DNA of 64,000 nucleotides from Alteromonas marina. GTDB taxonomy: Bacteria > Pseudomonadota > Gammaproteobacteria > Enterobacterales > Alteromonadaceae. How positions within the stretch are numbered: position 1 is the first letter of the stretch; the number at the start of each line of letters is the position of its first letter. This document shows positions 1 to 8,016 of the stretch, one piece after another. Made by a program: the position numbers and the translations under genes. The stretch is from positions 210,037-274,036 of the forward strand of contig NZ_JWLW01000017.1 of NCBI RefSeq assembly GCF_000808575.1, in the 5' to 3' direction. A model generated the notes under the pieces. That model was not told the DNA's origin and ran no database searches. It was given only the letters and a program-made list of their open reading frames with translations.

Positions 1-195
1 ATCACGGCTGATAAAAGTGTCGCGCCAATTTGGAGGAATGACAAGCTTTTTGATACGCTTTAGCACGCGCTCTCCTGTGACTTTTTTTCCACTTGCATAG
101 CGATAGTAAAACCGTTTATCACCGCAAGCGATGCGCCTTATTGATAGATGGCTATCATCAGAGTAGACGTTGCAATAGCCCTTAATCCGTTTCAT
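1..195 (-). CDS. DNA topoisomerase IB, 5' end only (partial)
   Basis: The first 65 codons of a minus-strand gene that runs off the left edge. The peptide starts MKRIKGYCNVYSDD and contains YYRYASGKKVTGERV followed by LVIPPNWRD. Both match the N-terminal region of bacterial (poxvirus-like) type IB topoisomerases, which relax supercoils by a 3'-phosphotyrosyl intermediate. The catalytic domain and its tyrosine lie outside the window. The ATG is preceded by AAGGAGC at good spacing, so the start is well supported. It is divergent from the gene at 775. The call rests on the N-terminal motif only. Confidence 0.72.
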   Translation of the reverse strand, partial: MKRIKGYCNVYSDDSHLSIRRIACGDKRFYYRYASGKKVTGERVLKRIKKLVIPPNWRDTFISRD

Positions 196-774
196 TTATA
201 CTTGCTCCTTTTCTTAACCTCAAATAAGACTCTCTGTTAAGGTTATGCCAAGGCCGCTCAGATTCGCTGCGCTTTCCATAAAAAAACTAAAACGATAGCC
301 AAAGCAAAATGTATAACTAAAACTTACAGAAGAACGTTGAGAAATGATCACAACATACAGGTGGCCTTTCCTCTGAGCCTTATGTCTATGTAACATATTG
401 ATTCCATGGCTATAACGATTTTTCACACCCTGTGTAAAATAATCACAGTGTAAGTAATTGTCCCAGTCAGTGAGGGTCCATAAACCTCTTATGATATGTT
501 CAAAGCACCTTCCTAAATTACCTTCCCAGTAACTAAATCATATTTAACTTTTGAAAAATCCTTATTAAAAGCAACAACATAAATCCAATACAGCCACAGC
601 CCAAACTAAAGTATGAGCACCGAGACTTGTTCGCCGGAATGCAACTTGAATATCTAAGACATTAGCGATCGAGTTACCTGTATGTTCAGTGCTGGTATAA
701 CCAGCCACTCGTTATGACTTGCAAGTAAAACGAATCAATTCATAGAGTCCAAGTAAGAAGTCGAGGATGTAAAA
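196..774. other. 579-base intergenic stretch, no convincing gene
   Basis: Lies between the divergent topoisomerase gene and the membrane-protein gene at 775, so both promoters should be here. A 68-codon minus-strand reading frame (220-426) has no family resemblance and no clear ribosome site. CTGTG and CACAG half-sites near 430-450 are separated by 9 bases, one too many for a standard CRP site. Nothing else stands out. Confidence 0.5.
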
Positions 775-1365
775 ATGACCATTGAAAATCCGAACAGTAC
801 TAACTCTGATAACGCCAGTGGCAACGAACATGTGAATTTAAGAGCCAACGTTGTATCAAACGGTGAGTTGCAAGTGGCGGCTGTGTTCCCTTCAAAAATA
901 AAAGTGCAAGAAGTATTAGAAATTGTACAAGAAGAAACGTCGGTTGAAGCGTCTCAAATAGAAATTATTGAAGCGGGCGACCCGCATATGAGCGAAAAGC
1001 TTGAACGCAATAGTGCATCCATTGGCAAAAGTATGTGGTCGTCGCACTTATTGCTAGGGTCAGTTGGTCTTATTGTTGGCCTTGTCGCAGCTTCTTTATT
1101 AACACTATTCGGGCCTGCGCTTACTCAGCAAAACCCATTATTTACCTTTATAGCACTGATCAGCCCAGGTATATTCATTGGGTTATTTATTGCGGGTTTA
1201 ATTGGTCTACGCCCAGACAGAAATCAAGTTATCCAGACCGTTAGGCATGCGGTTAGGTTTGGTAAGGTAGCGCTTGTGATCAATCTCAAAAATTCACAGT
1301 CATCGTCTAAGGTTTCGCAGTTATTAAAGCAGCACACCGACAAAGTGGTTGAATCCATTCGCTAG
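775..1365 (+). CDS. Uncharacterised two-helix membrane protein
   Basis: 196 residues, family not recognised. Three parts are visible: a soluble N-terminal half (to about 85) with a repeated-looking beta/alpha pattern; two strongly hydrophobic helices at about 90-113 and 122-145, rich in Gly and Ala with small-residue spacing typical of packed hairpins; and a basic C-terminal tail of about 50 residues predicted to be cytosolic. There is no signal peptide. The layout (soluble domain, helical hairpin, soluble domain) resembles small stress-related membrane proteins, but I do not assign a function. It stands alone between a divergent topoisomerase gene and a HAD gene. The ATG follows GAAGTCGAGG, an acceptable ribosome site. 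Confidence 0.7.
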   Translation: MTIENPNSTNSDNASGNEHVNLRANVVSNGELQVAAVFPSKIKVQEVLEIVQEETSVEASQIEIIEAGDPHMSEKLERNSASIGKSMWSSHLLLGSVGLIVGLVAASLLTLFGPALTQQNPLFTFIALISPGIFIGLFIAGLIGLRPDRNQVIQTVRHAVRFGKVALVINLKNSQSSSKVSQLLKQHTDKVVESIR

Positions 1366-1456
1366 TAAGATTAATTACATGATATGAAACACTGCTTAAA
1401 CAGAGAATATGATAAAGTGACAATAACGCATTGATGAAGTTAGCCGTATTTAAAAG

Positions 1457-1502
1457 CGCTAAAGGGCAACATACCAAATGTGCTGTGCATTGCCCTTTAG
1501 CG
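1457..1502. repeat. Perfect 13-bp inverted repeat (hairpin)
   Basis: CGCTAAAGGGCAA (1457-1469) pairs perfectly with TTGCCCTTTAGCG (1490-1502) around a 20-base loop. It sits about 90 bases after the membrane-protein gene and about 40 bases before the HAD gene. The 3' side continues TTTGG, too short for a convincing intrinsic terminator. It may be a weak terminator for the upstream gene or an mRNA-end structure. An integron attC site was considered and not supported. Confidence 0.55.
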
Positions 1503-1539
1503 TTTGGTCGGCGTTATGTTAAAACTAGGCACCAACTGT

Positions 1540-2370
1540 ATGGATTTGATATTTTTTGATTTAGATGGGACATTATTAAATAAGTCTTCAGAAATTTCTG
1601 CGTTTACAAAAGAAACGTTGGGCTTACTTAGCGAAAAGGATATTGCCTTCACCGTTGCTACAGGTCGCACTATGCACTCTGCGCAATTTGTTTTGCAAGG
1701 TCAATCTTTTGTCCTTCCGCATATTTACAATAATGGCGTAGCTATATGGGATCCAAGCGGAAATGCGCTAACACTGGAAAACTTACTCGCCCCTAGTGAA
1801 GTCAATCTTATTATTGACCACGCAGTTAAGAACAATATCACGCCGTTTATTAACACGGTAAACATGGATAGTGCTGACCACGAACACGTGATTTACCATT
1901 CGTCGCCGAAGCATCAGGTGGAACACGATTTAATCGAAAAATACTTTTCGCGAACGAAAGCTAGATTAGCGTCAATCGAGTCGTTACCTGCTAGTGCACA
2001 TATTACTAATATCAGTATGATTGGCGACGCTGCGCTTGTTTATGACATGTATAAACAGCTGAACATGCACGAAGAGCTCATTGCTTACTCAGGCCCCGCT
2101 ATCGAAGGAAATGAGTATCGTTGGATGGATGTTCACCACAATCTTGCGAATAAAGGGAGTGCGGTAGAGCTTTTGCGCCAACAGTTGAATGCAAGCAACG
2201 TTATTGTGTTTGGCGACAGTGATAATGATTTAAGTATGTTTAAGCTAGCAGACGAGGCTTATGCACCTTCTAACGCTAAACCTTATATCAAAGACGCCGC
2301 CACTTCCGTCATTGGGCATCACGATGAAGATGGAATCGCCCGCTTTCTACGAGAGCGATTCTCACTTTAG
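1540..2370 (+). CDS. HAD-superfamily (Cof-type) phosphatase
   Basis: 276 residues. The nucleophile motif FFDLDGTLL lies at residues 4-12, a threonine motif (VATGRT) follows, and motif IV VFGDSDNDLSMF lies near the C-terminus. A large cap domain between them marks the Cof/YidA/YbhA branch (HAD class IIB). Members dephosphorylate small sugar phosphates, nucleotides or pyridoxal phosphate; the substrate cannot be read from sequence. I chose the ATG at 1540 because the catalytic Asp normally sits within about ten residues of the N-terminus. In-frame TTG (1504) and ATG (1516) starts would add 12 or 8 residues that precede the fold. Monocistronic, with a hairpin just upstream. Confidence 0.88.
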   Translation: MDLIFFDLDGTLLNKSSEISAFTKETLGLLSEKDIAFTVATGRTMHSAQFVLQGQSFVLPHIYNNGVAIWDPSGNALTLENLLAPSEVNLIIDHAVKNNITPFINTVNMDSADHEHVIYHSSPKHQVEHDLIEKYFSRTKARLASIESLPASAHITNISMIGDAALVYDMYKQLNMHEELIAYSGPAIEGNEYRWMDVHHNLANKGSAVELLRQQLNASNVIVFGDSDNDLSMFKLADEAYAPSNAKPYIKDAATSVIGHHDEDGIARFLRERFSL

Positions 2371-2441
2371 AAGATGCTGATTAAAAAGCATCGTGAAAAT
2401 GGTAGCCTTCAAACTATATGAATTAGGTTAGTTAATTAAGG

Positions 2442-3146
2442 CTACCACTCTATAGGCTCTCTATCTTTTAAGAATTGGCCATGGGGGCCGCCCTCTTCCA
2501 TGGTTGCTAACCAAATAGCCGTATCTGCTCCCTCCTCGGGCGTTTTGGGCGCATCACTTCCACCCATTCTGGTATGCACCCAACCCGGGGTCATGCTATT
2601 AACGGTTACATCAAGAGACTTACCGTCAGCAGCTTCATCAACTACCGCTGCCATCTTAACCGTAAGCGCATTAATAGCAGCCTTTGTTATCGCATAGCAC
2701 ATTGGCCCTTTCAGCCCCTCGGCGAAGCTACCGTAACTAGAGCTTACATTGATAATACGTCCAAAACCTCGCTCAATCATTTGCGGTAACGTTTGCTGGA
2801 TAAGTGTAAGCGGGGCGTTCACATTAATTTGCATCGATTTAGCCAACGTCTCAGAATTTACATCTTTCCATGGCGTATCGTCTAAGATACCTGCATTGTT
2901 TATGAGGATATCAATAGGGCCATACACGGCCTCAGCTCGAACAAACGCATCGACGATGGCGGTTTCGTTATCAAGAGGCATCTCAATAATATGCAAATCC
3001 CCTCCCACAATATCTTTCTTGGCTTCAAGGCCGGCCTCTTCGTCTCGACACCCCATAAGCACTTTATAGCCTTTAGACAGCATTCCTTTTACTATTTCTA
3101 GACCTATACCTCTGTTTCCACCTGTAACTAATACGTTTTTCGTCAT
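2442..3146 (-). CDS. Short-chain dehydrogenase/reductase (carbonyl reductase type)
   Basis: 234 residues with the classical SDR layout: cofactor loop TGGNRGIG near residue 8, NNAG near 85, a catalytic serine in NVSSSYGSF, and the YxxxK pair in YAITK. A central basic residue (GCRDEE) after the second strand suggests NADPH. The sequence resembles short eukaryote-like carbonyl reductases; the substrate is unknown. The ATG at 3146 is preferred over the TTG at 3152 because AAGGAG lies 10 bases before the ATG but only 4 before the TTG. The DUF2878 gene ends 20 bases upstream on the same strand, so the two are probably cotranscribed. Confidence 0.85.
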   Translation of the reverse strand: MTKNVLVTGGNRGIGLEIVKGMLSKGYKVLMGCRDEEAGLEAKKDIVGGDLHIIEMPLDNETAIVDAFVRAEAVYGPIDILINNAGILDDTPWKDVNSETLAKSMQINVNAPLTLIQQTLPQMIERGFGRIINVSSSYGSFAEGLKGPMCYAITKAAINALTVKMAAVVDEAADGKSLDVTVNSMTPGWVHTRMGGSDAPKTPEEGADTAIWLATMEEGGPHGQFLKDREPIEW

Positions 3147-3166
3147 TGCCAATACACTCCTTGCAT

Positions 3167-3697
3167 TTACGCTTGGGCTTGTTTTGCCTCAAAACGATTG
3201 GATAAATAAAAACACAGCGGGAAGATTACACTCCACACTAGAGCGATAAAAATATAAGAAAGCACAACGCTTGCGCCCAATTCAACCGCGCCGAATTTGG
3301 CGCCGGCGATATAACTGAGCGGCGCGAAGATAGCTCCAGCAAGCGCCGCAACGGCCATTCGACCATTAAAGGCAGTTAAACTGTGATAGACCGTACCTGC
3401 AAAGGCTGCCCATAAAAGACTTAGCCAAATTGGAATTGGCCAGAAGCTGACCAGCGTTTCTGTCTCGTTAAAAATGAACAGCCCGCTTAGGGTTAAAAGT
3501 GCATCAACCACCGTGCCCAGTAAAAATACCGTGCCCATTAGCTTTATATCTTCCACTCGCTTGGGCGAAATGACTATCCATAGAAGGATTAACCCTAACA
3601 CTGGAATTACTGCTTTATTCTGGAATAAGATGACCAGCCACCAAATTCCTTGGAACCATACAAAGTTCGCAACCTTTAGTACCGCACTATTCTTCAT
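3167..3697 (-). CDS. DUF2878 integral membrane protein
   Basis: 176 residues, almost entirely hydrophobic, with about five to six predicted membrane segments. The N-terminal VANFVWFQGIWWLVILF and the central GTVVDALLTLSGLFIF fit the DUF2878 family of inner-membrane proteins. No function is established for this family. In related marine bacteria such genes are often found in small clusters with SDR and lipid-modification genes (recalled, not checked here). It is the first gene of a two-gene minus-strand unit with the SDR. No strong ribosome site is seen before the ATG. Confidence 0.75.
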   Translation of the reverse strand: MKNSAVLKVANFVWFQGIWWLVILFQNKAVIPVLGLILLWIVISPKRVEDIKLMGTVFLLGTVVDALLTLSGLFIFNETETLVSFWPIPIWLSLLWAAFAGTVYHSLTAFNGRMAVAALAGAIFAPLSYIAGAKFGAVELGASVVLSYIFIALVWSVIFPLCFYLSNRFEAKQAQA

Positions 3698-3847
3698 TTG
3701 AAACGCTCATATTTTCAATACCAAAGCATACGTTTACCGGTACGTGATAGTTCAACCCTATTGCGACAAAAGTAAACGAAAACGCTCCAGTGTAAGTATA
3801 GATGCATAGACTGTTTGCTCTTTCCAATTACAAAGGATGTGTTAATC

Positions 3848-5476
3848 GTGAAAATGGTGAAGTATTACGTACTTGGTACATTAGTGGCGTTAGCACTAAC
3901 GCTGACCGTGCCAGTGATATTGTTAAAAGTGGTATTTGGTTGGATTGCATTTTCCCTTATTGCCGTAAGCAGCGCCTATTTGCTCAACTATCCAAGTCTG
4001 TTTCGCAAACGTGAGGATGGCTCAATACCATTCTACATACGCTGGATTTTTGTACCTTTTTTACTGGGCTCTTGGCTTTACAATGAATACGCACGCAGAA
4101 CGGATAAAGTCCCTCCTCTACAAAAAATCGAGCCGCACTTATTCCTTGCGTGCCGCATGTCGGGAAAACATGTTAGCCTTTTAAACGAAAACAACATTGA
4201 TGCCATTCTTGACGTAACCGCTGAATTTGATGGACTGGATTGGACGGCATATCAAGAAGATTACCGCTATTTAAACGTACCGGTACTCGACCATACCAGC
4301 CCCACTCCTGAACAACTTGTTTTAGCAATAAATTGGTTGAATCAGCAAATTTCTGAAAAGAAAAATGTTGTTGTGCATTGTGCGCTTGGACGAGGTCGCT
4401 CTGTTCTGGTGGTTGCAGCCTATTTACTGGCCAAAAACCCTTCGTTGAGTGTAGATGATGCATTACGTGAAATTAACCAGATACGCCAAACAGCAAGGCT
4501 CAACAAACGTCAATTAGCATCGCTGCAGCAGATTAGAGATGGTGGCCTACTTTCACTACAAAAGAATCTAACCCTTATCGTTAATCCAGTTGCTGGTGGC
4601 GGTAAATGGGAGCAATACCGAGATGACGTTCTTTCTCGATTAAATGAAAAATTCAAAGTGACCGTGAAAGAAACCACACCTGAAGTAGATGGTAAGGCAC
4701 TAGCAGAAAAGGCAAAACAAGACGGCGCCCACATTATTGTCGCATGCGGAGGCGATGGAACGTTAACTGAAGTCGCATCGGCTTTGGTCAACACCGACGT
4801 TACCATGGGGATTATCCCTTTTGGTACAGCAAACGCACTGAGCCAAGTGTTGCATGGCTACATTAGTAAAGTCATGCCTATTAGTACAGCATGTGACATC
4901 ATTATAGAGGGCAACACCTTAGCCATAGATACCGCGACCTGTAACGACCACGTTATGCTTTTGGTAGCAGCAGTTGGCTTCGAGGAAAAAATGATTTCGG
5001 CCGCTGATCGCGAAGAAAAGAATGTAGGCGGCCAGTTTGCCTACCTAAAAGGGCTATGGAACGCGATTTCAAATAACGAAAACATGACGTTTAAAGTAGC
5101 AAAAGACAACCAGCCAGCTGAAACCTTAGAAACGCCGAGCTTTGTTATTGCAAACGCAGCCCCAATGACCACAGCACTTGCTCAGGGCGCTGAGCCGCCC
5201 GACATCACCGATGGAAAGCTTGATTTGACCTGGCTACTACCTCAGCCCAGCTCTGATAAACAATTCGCATCGTTAGCAGAGCTAGTGCTAAGTCCAGCTG
5301 AAGCAAAGAAGCAATCTGAATCAATACGGCACGAACGCGCATCAAGCATAACGTTAACATTTGATAAGCCCACGGCGTATGCTGTCGACGGCGAGATCTA
5401 CGAAGGCGAAAAGCTTGAGATAAAAACATGCCCTCGAAGCCTTAACGTTCTCACCAATTTTGAAGAAAAGGATTAA
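3848..5476 (+). CDS. Membrane-anchored dual-specificity phosphatase fused to diacylglycerol kinase domain
   Basis: 542 residues from the GTG start. Order: two or three membrane helices (about 5-75), a dual-specificity/tyrosine phosphatase domain (about 85-235), then a diacylglycerol/sphingosine-type lipid kinase catalytic domain (about 240-540). The phosphatase P-loop HCALGRGRS carries Cys178 and Arg184, with a candidate general acid Asp148 in LDHTSPT. The kinase domain has LIVNPVAGGG and ACGGDGTLTEV, both intact, plus a phosphate-binding FGTANAL loop. Both domains look active. The GTG at 3848 follows AAAGGAT by 10 bases; a TTG at 3815 lies before this site and an ATG at 3854 is the alternative. 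It ends 7 bases before gdhA. The likely role is membrane lipid phosphate turnover (inference). Confidence 0.85.
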   Translation: MKMVKYYVLGTLVALALTLTVPVILLKVVFGWIAFSLIAVSSAYLLNYPSLFRKREDGSIPFYIRWIFVPFLLGSWLYNEYARRTDKVPPLQKIEPHLFLACRMSGKHVSLLNENNIDAILDVTAEFDGLDWTAYQEDYRYLNVPVLDHTSPTPEQLVLAINWLNQQISEKKNVVVHCALGRGRSVLVVAAYLLAKNPSLSVDDALREINQIRQTARLNKRQLASLQQIRDGGLLSLQKNLTLIVNPVAGGGKWEQYRDDVLSRLNEKFKVTVKETTPEVDGKALAEKAKQDGAHIIVACGGDGTLTEVASALVNTDVTMGIIPFGTANALSQVLHGYISKVMPISTACDIIIEGNTLAIDTATCNDHVMLLVAAVGFEEKMISAADREEKNVGGQFAYLKGLWNAISNNENMTFKVAKDNQPAETLETPSFVIANAAPMTTALAQGAEPPDITDGKLDLTWLLPQPSSDKQFASLAELVLSPAEAKKQSESIRHERASSITLTFDKPTAYAVDGEIYEGEKLEIKTCPRSLNVLTNFEEKD

Positions 5477-5483
5477 GCAGTAC

Positions 5484-6839
5484 ATGACTCAGAAAAGTAA
5501 CTTTGAAGAAATCTATACCTTTCTTAATGAGAAGTTTGCTAACGAAACGGAATACCTACAGGCGGTACACGAAGTATTAGAAGATATTGTTCCTATTTAC
5601 AATGCAAACAAAGACTACAAAGCGTTCGATATTATAAGACGCATTTGCATGCCTGAACGCATTATTTATTTTACCGTGTCGTGGATGAACAGTGATGGCA
5701 ATATTGAAGTCAATCAAGGTTGGCGTGTACAGCACAATTCAGCCATGGGCCCTTACAAAGGTGGCTTGCGCTTTCATCCTACCGTCAACTTATCGGTGCT
5801 TAAGTTTCTTGCTTTCGAACAGTGTTTCAAGAATGCACTTACTGGCTTGCCCATGGGTGGCGGAAAAGGTGGCTCTGACTTTAACCCCAAAGGACGCTCA
5901 GACCGAGATATTATGTTGTTTTGCCAAGCATTCATGCGTGAATTGCAACGACACATAGGCGCGAACACAGATGTACCTGCTGGTGATATTAACGTAGGCG
6001 CTAGAGAAATAGGTTATCTCTATGGTGAATACCGTAGGTTAAACAACAGGTTCGAAGGTGTGTTGACAGGCAAGGGGTTAGAATTTGGTGGAAGTTATGT
6101 GCGCACTGAAGCCACAGGTTTTGGCTTAATCTACTTTTTAGAAGCGGTTTGTAAACAACGAAATTCTCACATTGAAGGCAATACTATTGCAGTATCTGGA
6201 GCCGGAAACGTAGCGTTGCATGCGGCGCTCAAGGCGGTAGAGAAAGGCGGAAAAGTTATTTCGCTGTCTAATAGCCGGGGTCTTCTGCATGTTGAAGAAG
6301 GGTTATCGGATACGGCATTAAAATGGGCAATTAACAACCACGCTAACCGAGATAATATTCTTGTGGATATGGCAGATAAAAACATAGGCGAATGGATAGC
6401 CGATAAAAAGCCGTGGCATATAAAATGTGATATTGCTTTACCTTGTGCAACGCAAAATGAACTGCTTGAAGCAGATGCCAAGTTATTACTGGATAACGGC
6501 TGTAAGATGGTTTTAGAGGGTGCGAACATGCCGTGTACGAATGAGGCACAAGCCCTTTTCTTAGATGCCAAAATTGTTTATGTGCCTGGAAAAGCATCTA
6601 ATGCGGGTGGTGTCGCCTTGTCGGGATTAGAAATGAGCCAAAACGCCATGTTCAATCAGCGCAATGCGAAGATACTTGATGACCAGTTATACGCTATTAT
6701 GGAAAGCATTCATCAGCGCTGTGTTGATGAGGGTAAATCTGAAGGCGATGCTGGAAGCAGCTACGTTGATTATATGAAAGGCGCCAATGTAGCAGCATTT
6801 CGTAGACTCGCTGACGCAATGGTCGCACAAGGCGTGTAG
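5484..6839 (+). CDS. gdhA: NADP-specific glutamate dehydrogenase
   Basis: 451 residues, close to the 447 of E. coli GdhA, to which it aligns throughout. Catalyses reductive amination of 2-oxoglutarate to glutamate with NADPH and ammonium; cytosolic hexamer. Visible family motifs include GPYKGGLRFHP, LPMGGGKGGSDF (catalytic lysine region) and DVPAGDINVG, then the dinucleotide fold with GAGNVA. The ATG at 5484 follows AAGGA by 11 bases; an in-frame TTG at 5460 would overlap the upstream kinase gene and lacks a ribosome site. The 7-base gap from the phosphatase/kinase fusion suggests translational coupling. A palindromic hairpin follows the stop codon. Confidence 0.96.
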   Translation: MTQKSNFEEIYTFLNEKFANETEYLQAVHEVLEDIVPIYNANKDYKAFDIIRRICMPERIIYFTVSWMNSDGNIEVNQGWRVQHNSAMGPYKGGLRFHPTVNLSVLKFLAFEQCFKNALTGLPMGGGKGGSDFNPKGRSDRDIMLFCQAFMRELQRHIGANTDVPAGDINVGAREIGYLYGEYRRLNNRFEGVLTGKGLEFGGSYVRTEATGFGLIYFLEAVCKQRNSHIEGNTIAVSGAGNVALHAALKAVEKGGKVISLSNSRGLLHVEEGLSDTALKWAINNHANRDNILVDMADKNIGEWIADKKPWHIKCDIALPCATQNELLEADAKLLLDNGCKMVLEGANMPCTNEAQALFLDAKIVYVPGKASNAGGVALSGLEMSQNAMFNQRNAKILDDQLYAIMESIHQRCVDEGKSEGDAGSSYVDYMKGANVAAFRRLADAMVAQGV

Positions 6840-6861
6840 CGCATATCCCATCTCCCTTTTT

Positions 6862-6897
6862 CGATAAATTCACGGACTTACTGCCGTGAATTTATCG
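6862..6897. repeat. Perfect 14-bp inverted repeat after gdhA
   Basis: CGATAAATTCACGG (6862-6875) pairs with CCGTGAATTTATCG (6884-6897) around an 8-base loop, 22 bases after the gdhA stop codon. The 3' flank is GAAAC, with no T-run, and the T-rich stretch lies before the left arm. So it is not a standard intrinsic terminator on either strand. It may protect the mRNA 3' end. Confidence 0.6.
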
Positions 6898-7068
6898 GAA
6901 ACTAACTTGTAAAATTTGCGTTGTCCCCTTCCCCAATTCAATGACTCTATGTCACTTCATTTGAAATTTCTTTTAAAAATCAGCGCGTAACAAATATCTC
7001 ATTCATGGAATAAAAATAGCATTACCACAGGTGTGATTCATTTTTTAGGTATTTATAAGGAACTACCC

Positions 7069-7524
7069 ATGAAAATTTTTGAAGCTTTACGCCAAGACCA
7101 TGAGAAGCAACGTTTATTGCTAAAGATTTTAGCTGAAACAAGTGGAGATACAGCTGCACGCCGTGAATATTATCAAGAGCTTAAGACACAGCTTGAAAGT
7201 CATGCTATTGCTGAGGAGCGCCACTTTTATTCTCATCTTTTAGAAAAAGACGCCACCGCAGATTTGACCCGTCATGGTATTGCAGAGCATCACGAGATTG
7301 ATGAATTACTGGCGAAGCTTGATGACACCGATATGAGTTCACCTGCATGGTTACGTTATTTAAAAGCACTTCAGGAAAAAGTGGAACATCACCTTGCTGA
7401 CGAAGAACAAGAGTTCTTCCAGGTTGCGGGTAATGTGCTTAATGACCGCCAGAAAACAAAACTTGCTGATGAATATCAAAAAGAGATGAAACAGGAATTA
7501 GACACCGAAAAACTCACTGCATAA
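7069..7524 (+). CDS. Hemerythrin-domain protein
   Basis: 151 residues forming one HHE-cation-binding four-helix bundle. Di-iron ligand candidates follow the family pattern: His in RQDHEK, His and Glu in ESHAIAEERH, His in AEHHEIDE, and His plus acidic residues in EHHLADEEQE. Members bind O2 or NO, or store or sense iron; the exact role is unknown. The ATG at 7069 follows AAGGAAC by 6 bases; an upstream GTG at 7033 would add 12 residues before the fold and lacks a ribosome site. Monocistronic, followed by a strong terminator shared with the convergent yqaE-like gene. Confidence 0.88.
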   Translation: MKIFEALRQDHEKQRLLLKILAETSGDTAARREYYQELKTQLESHAIAEERHFYSHLLEKDATADLTRHGIAEHHEIDELLAKLDDTDMSSPAWLRYLKALQEKVEHHLADEEQEFFQVAGNVLNDRQKTKLADEYQKEMKQELDTEKLTA

Positions 7525-7578
7525 CATAGCCATGGTATCCATGGCGATAATGTTCAGTCCGAAAGGCGTCATAAAGTA

Positions 7579-7605
7579 AAAAGCCAGCTACTAAAGCTGG
7601 CTTTT
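7579..7605. terminator. Bidirectional intrinsic terminator
   Basis: AAAAGCCAGC (7579-7588) and GCTGGCTTTT (7596-7605) form a 10-bp stem with a 7-base loop, with T-runs in both directions. It separates the hemerythrin gene from the convergent YqaE-like gene. Confidence 0.88.
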
Positions 7606-7663
7606 GCATATTTAATATTTTTTGCTCTGGCGCGTATAACGACTTACAGAAGCCCTTAGGTGG

Positions 7664-7822
7664 CTACTTTTTAGCGATGATGTAAACCGCGTGAATTACA
7701 CCTGGAAAATAACCAAGAATAGTCAATAGAATATTGATCCAAAAATGCGCGCCAATACCTACCTGTAAAAATACGCCTAGCGGTGGAAGTAAAATTGATA
7801 AAAGTATACGAATGATGTCCAT
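7664..7822 (-). CDS. YqaE/Pmp3-family small membrane protein
   Basis: A 52-residue protein beginning MDIIRILLSILLPPLGVF. It has two membrane helices (about 4-20 and 28-48), with the LPPLGVFLQVG and INILLTILGYFPGVIHA patterns that define the YqaE/Pmp3/UPF0057 family. Plant and yeast members affect membrane potential and salt tolerance; the bacterial role is not defined. The gene is short and easily missed: a longer minus-strand frame overlaps it (7671-7853) but encodes nothing recognisable. AAGGAATTTACT precedes the ATG. It stands alone and is convergent with the hemerythrin gene. Confidence 0.9.
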   Translation of the reverse strand: MDIIRILLSILLPPLGVFLQVGIGAHFWINILLTILGYFPGVIHAVYIIAKK

Positions 7823-8016
7823 AGTAAATTCCTTGTTTTTGAAGTAATTTCACAACTCAGTAGGCAAAAAACTCACACTTTGATGAAAGTGTTCAGCCTG
7901 CGGAGCGATTTTCGCGCTTCATAATAATTGTTTGCATTTTAGATGCCATGTCAGCGTTGATAAACGATTGAGCATCCCATTGACTTCAAAAATATAAATT
8001 TTTTGTAATAAGAAAG

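Noticed and set aside
220..426. 68-codon minus-strand frame
   Set aside because: No ribosome site, no family resemblance and unusual composition (Ser/Phe/His rich); lies in the divergent promoter region.
425..455. CRP-like CTGTG...CACAG site
   Set aside because: The half-sites are one base too far apart for the standard 6-base spacing and one half-site base differs.
1450..1520. Integron attC site or cassette around the HAD gene
   Set aside because: No matching core sites (RYYYAAC / GTTRRRY) at both ends, and no integrase gene in the window.
5460..5483. Upstream TTG start for gdhA
   Set aside because: It lies inside the previous gene's end, has no ribosome site and precedes the normal GdhA N-terminus.
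7671..7853. 60-codon minus-strand frame over the YqaE-like gene
   Set aside because: Different frame from the well-supported 52-residue YqaE protein; the peptide is not family-like.
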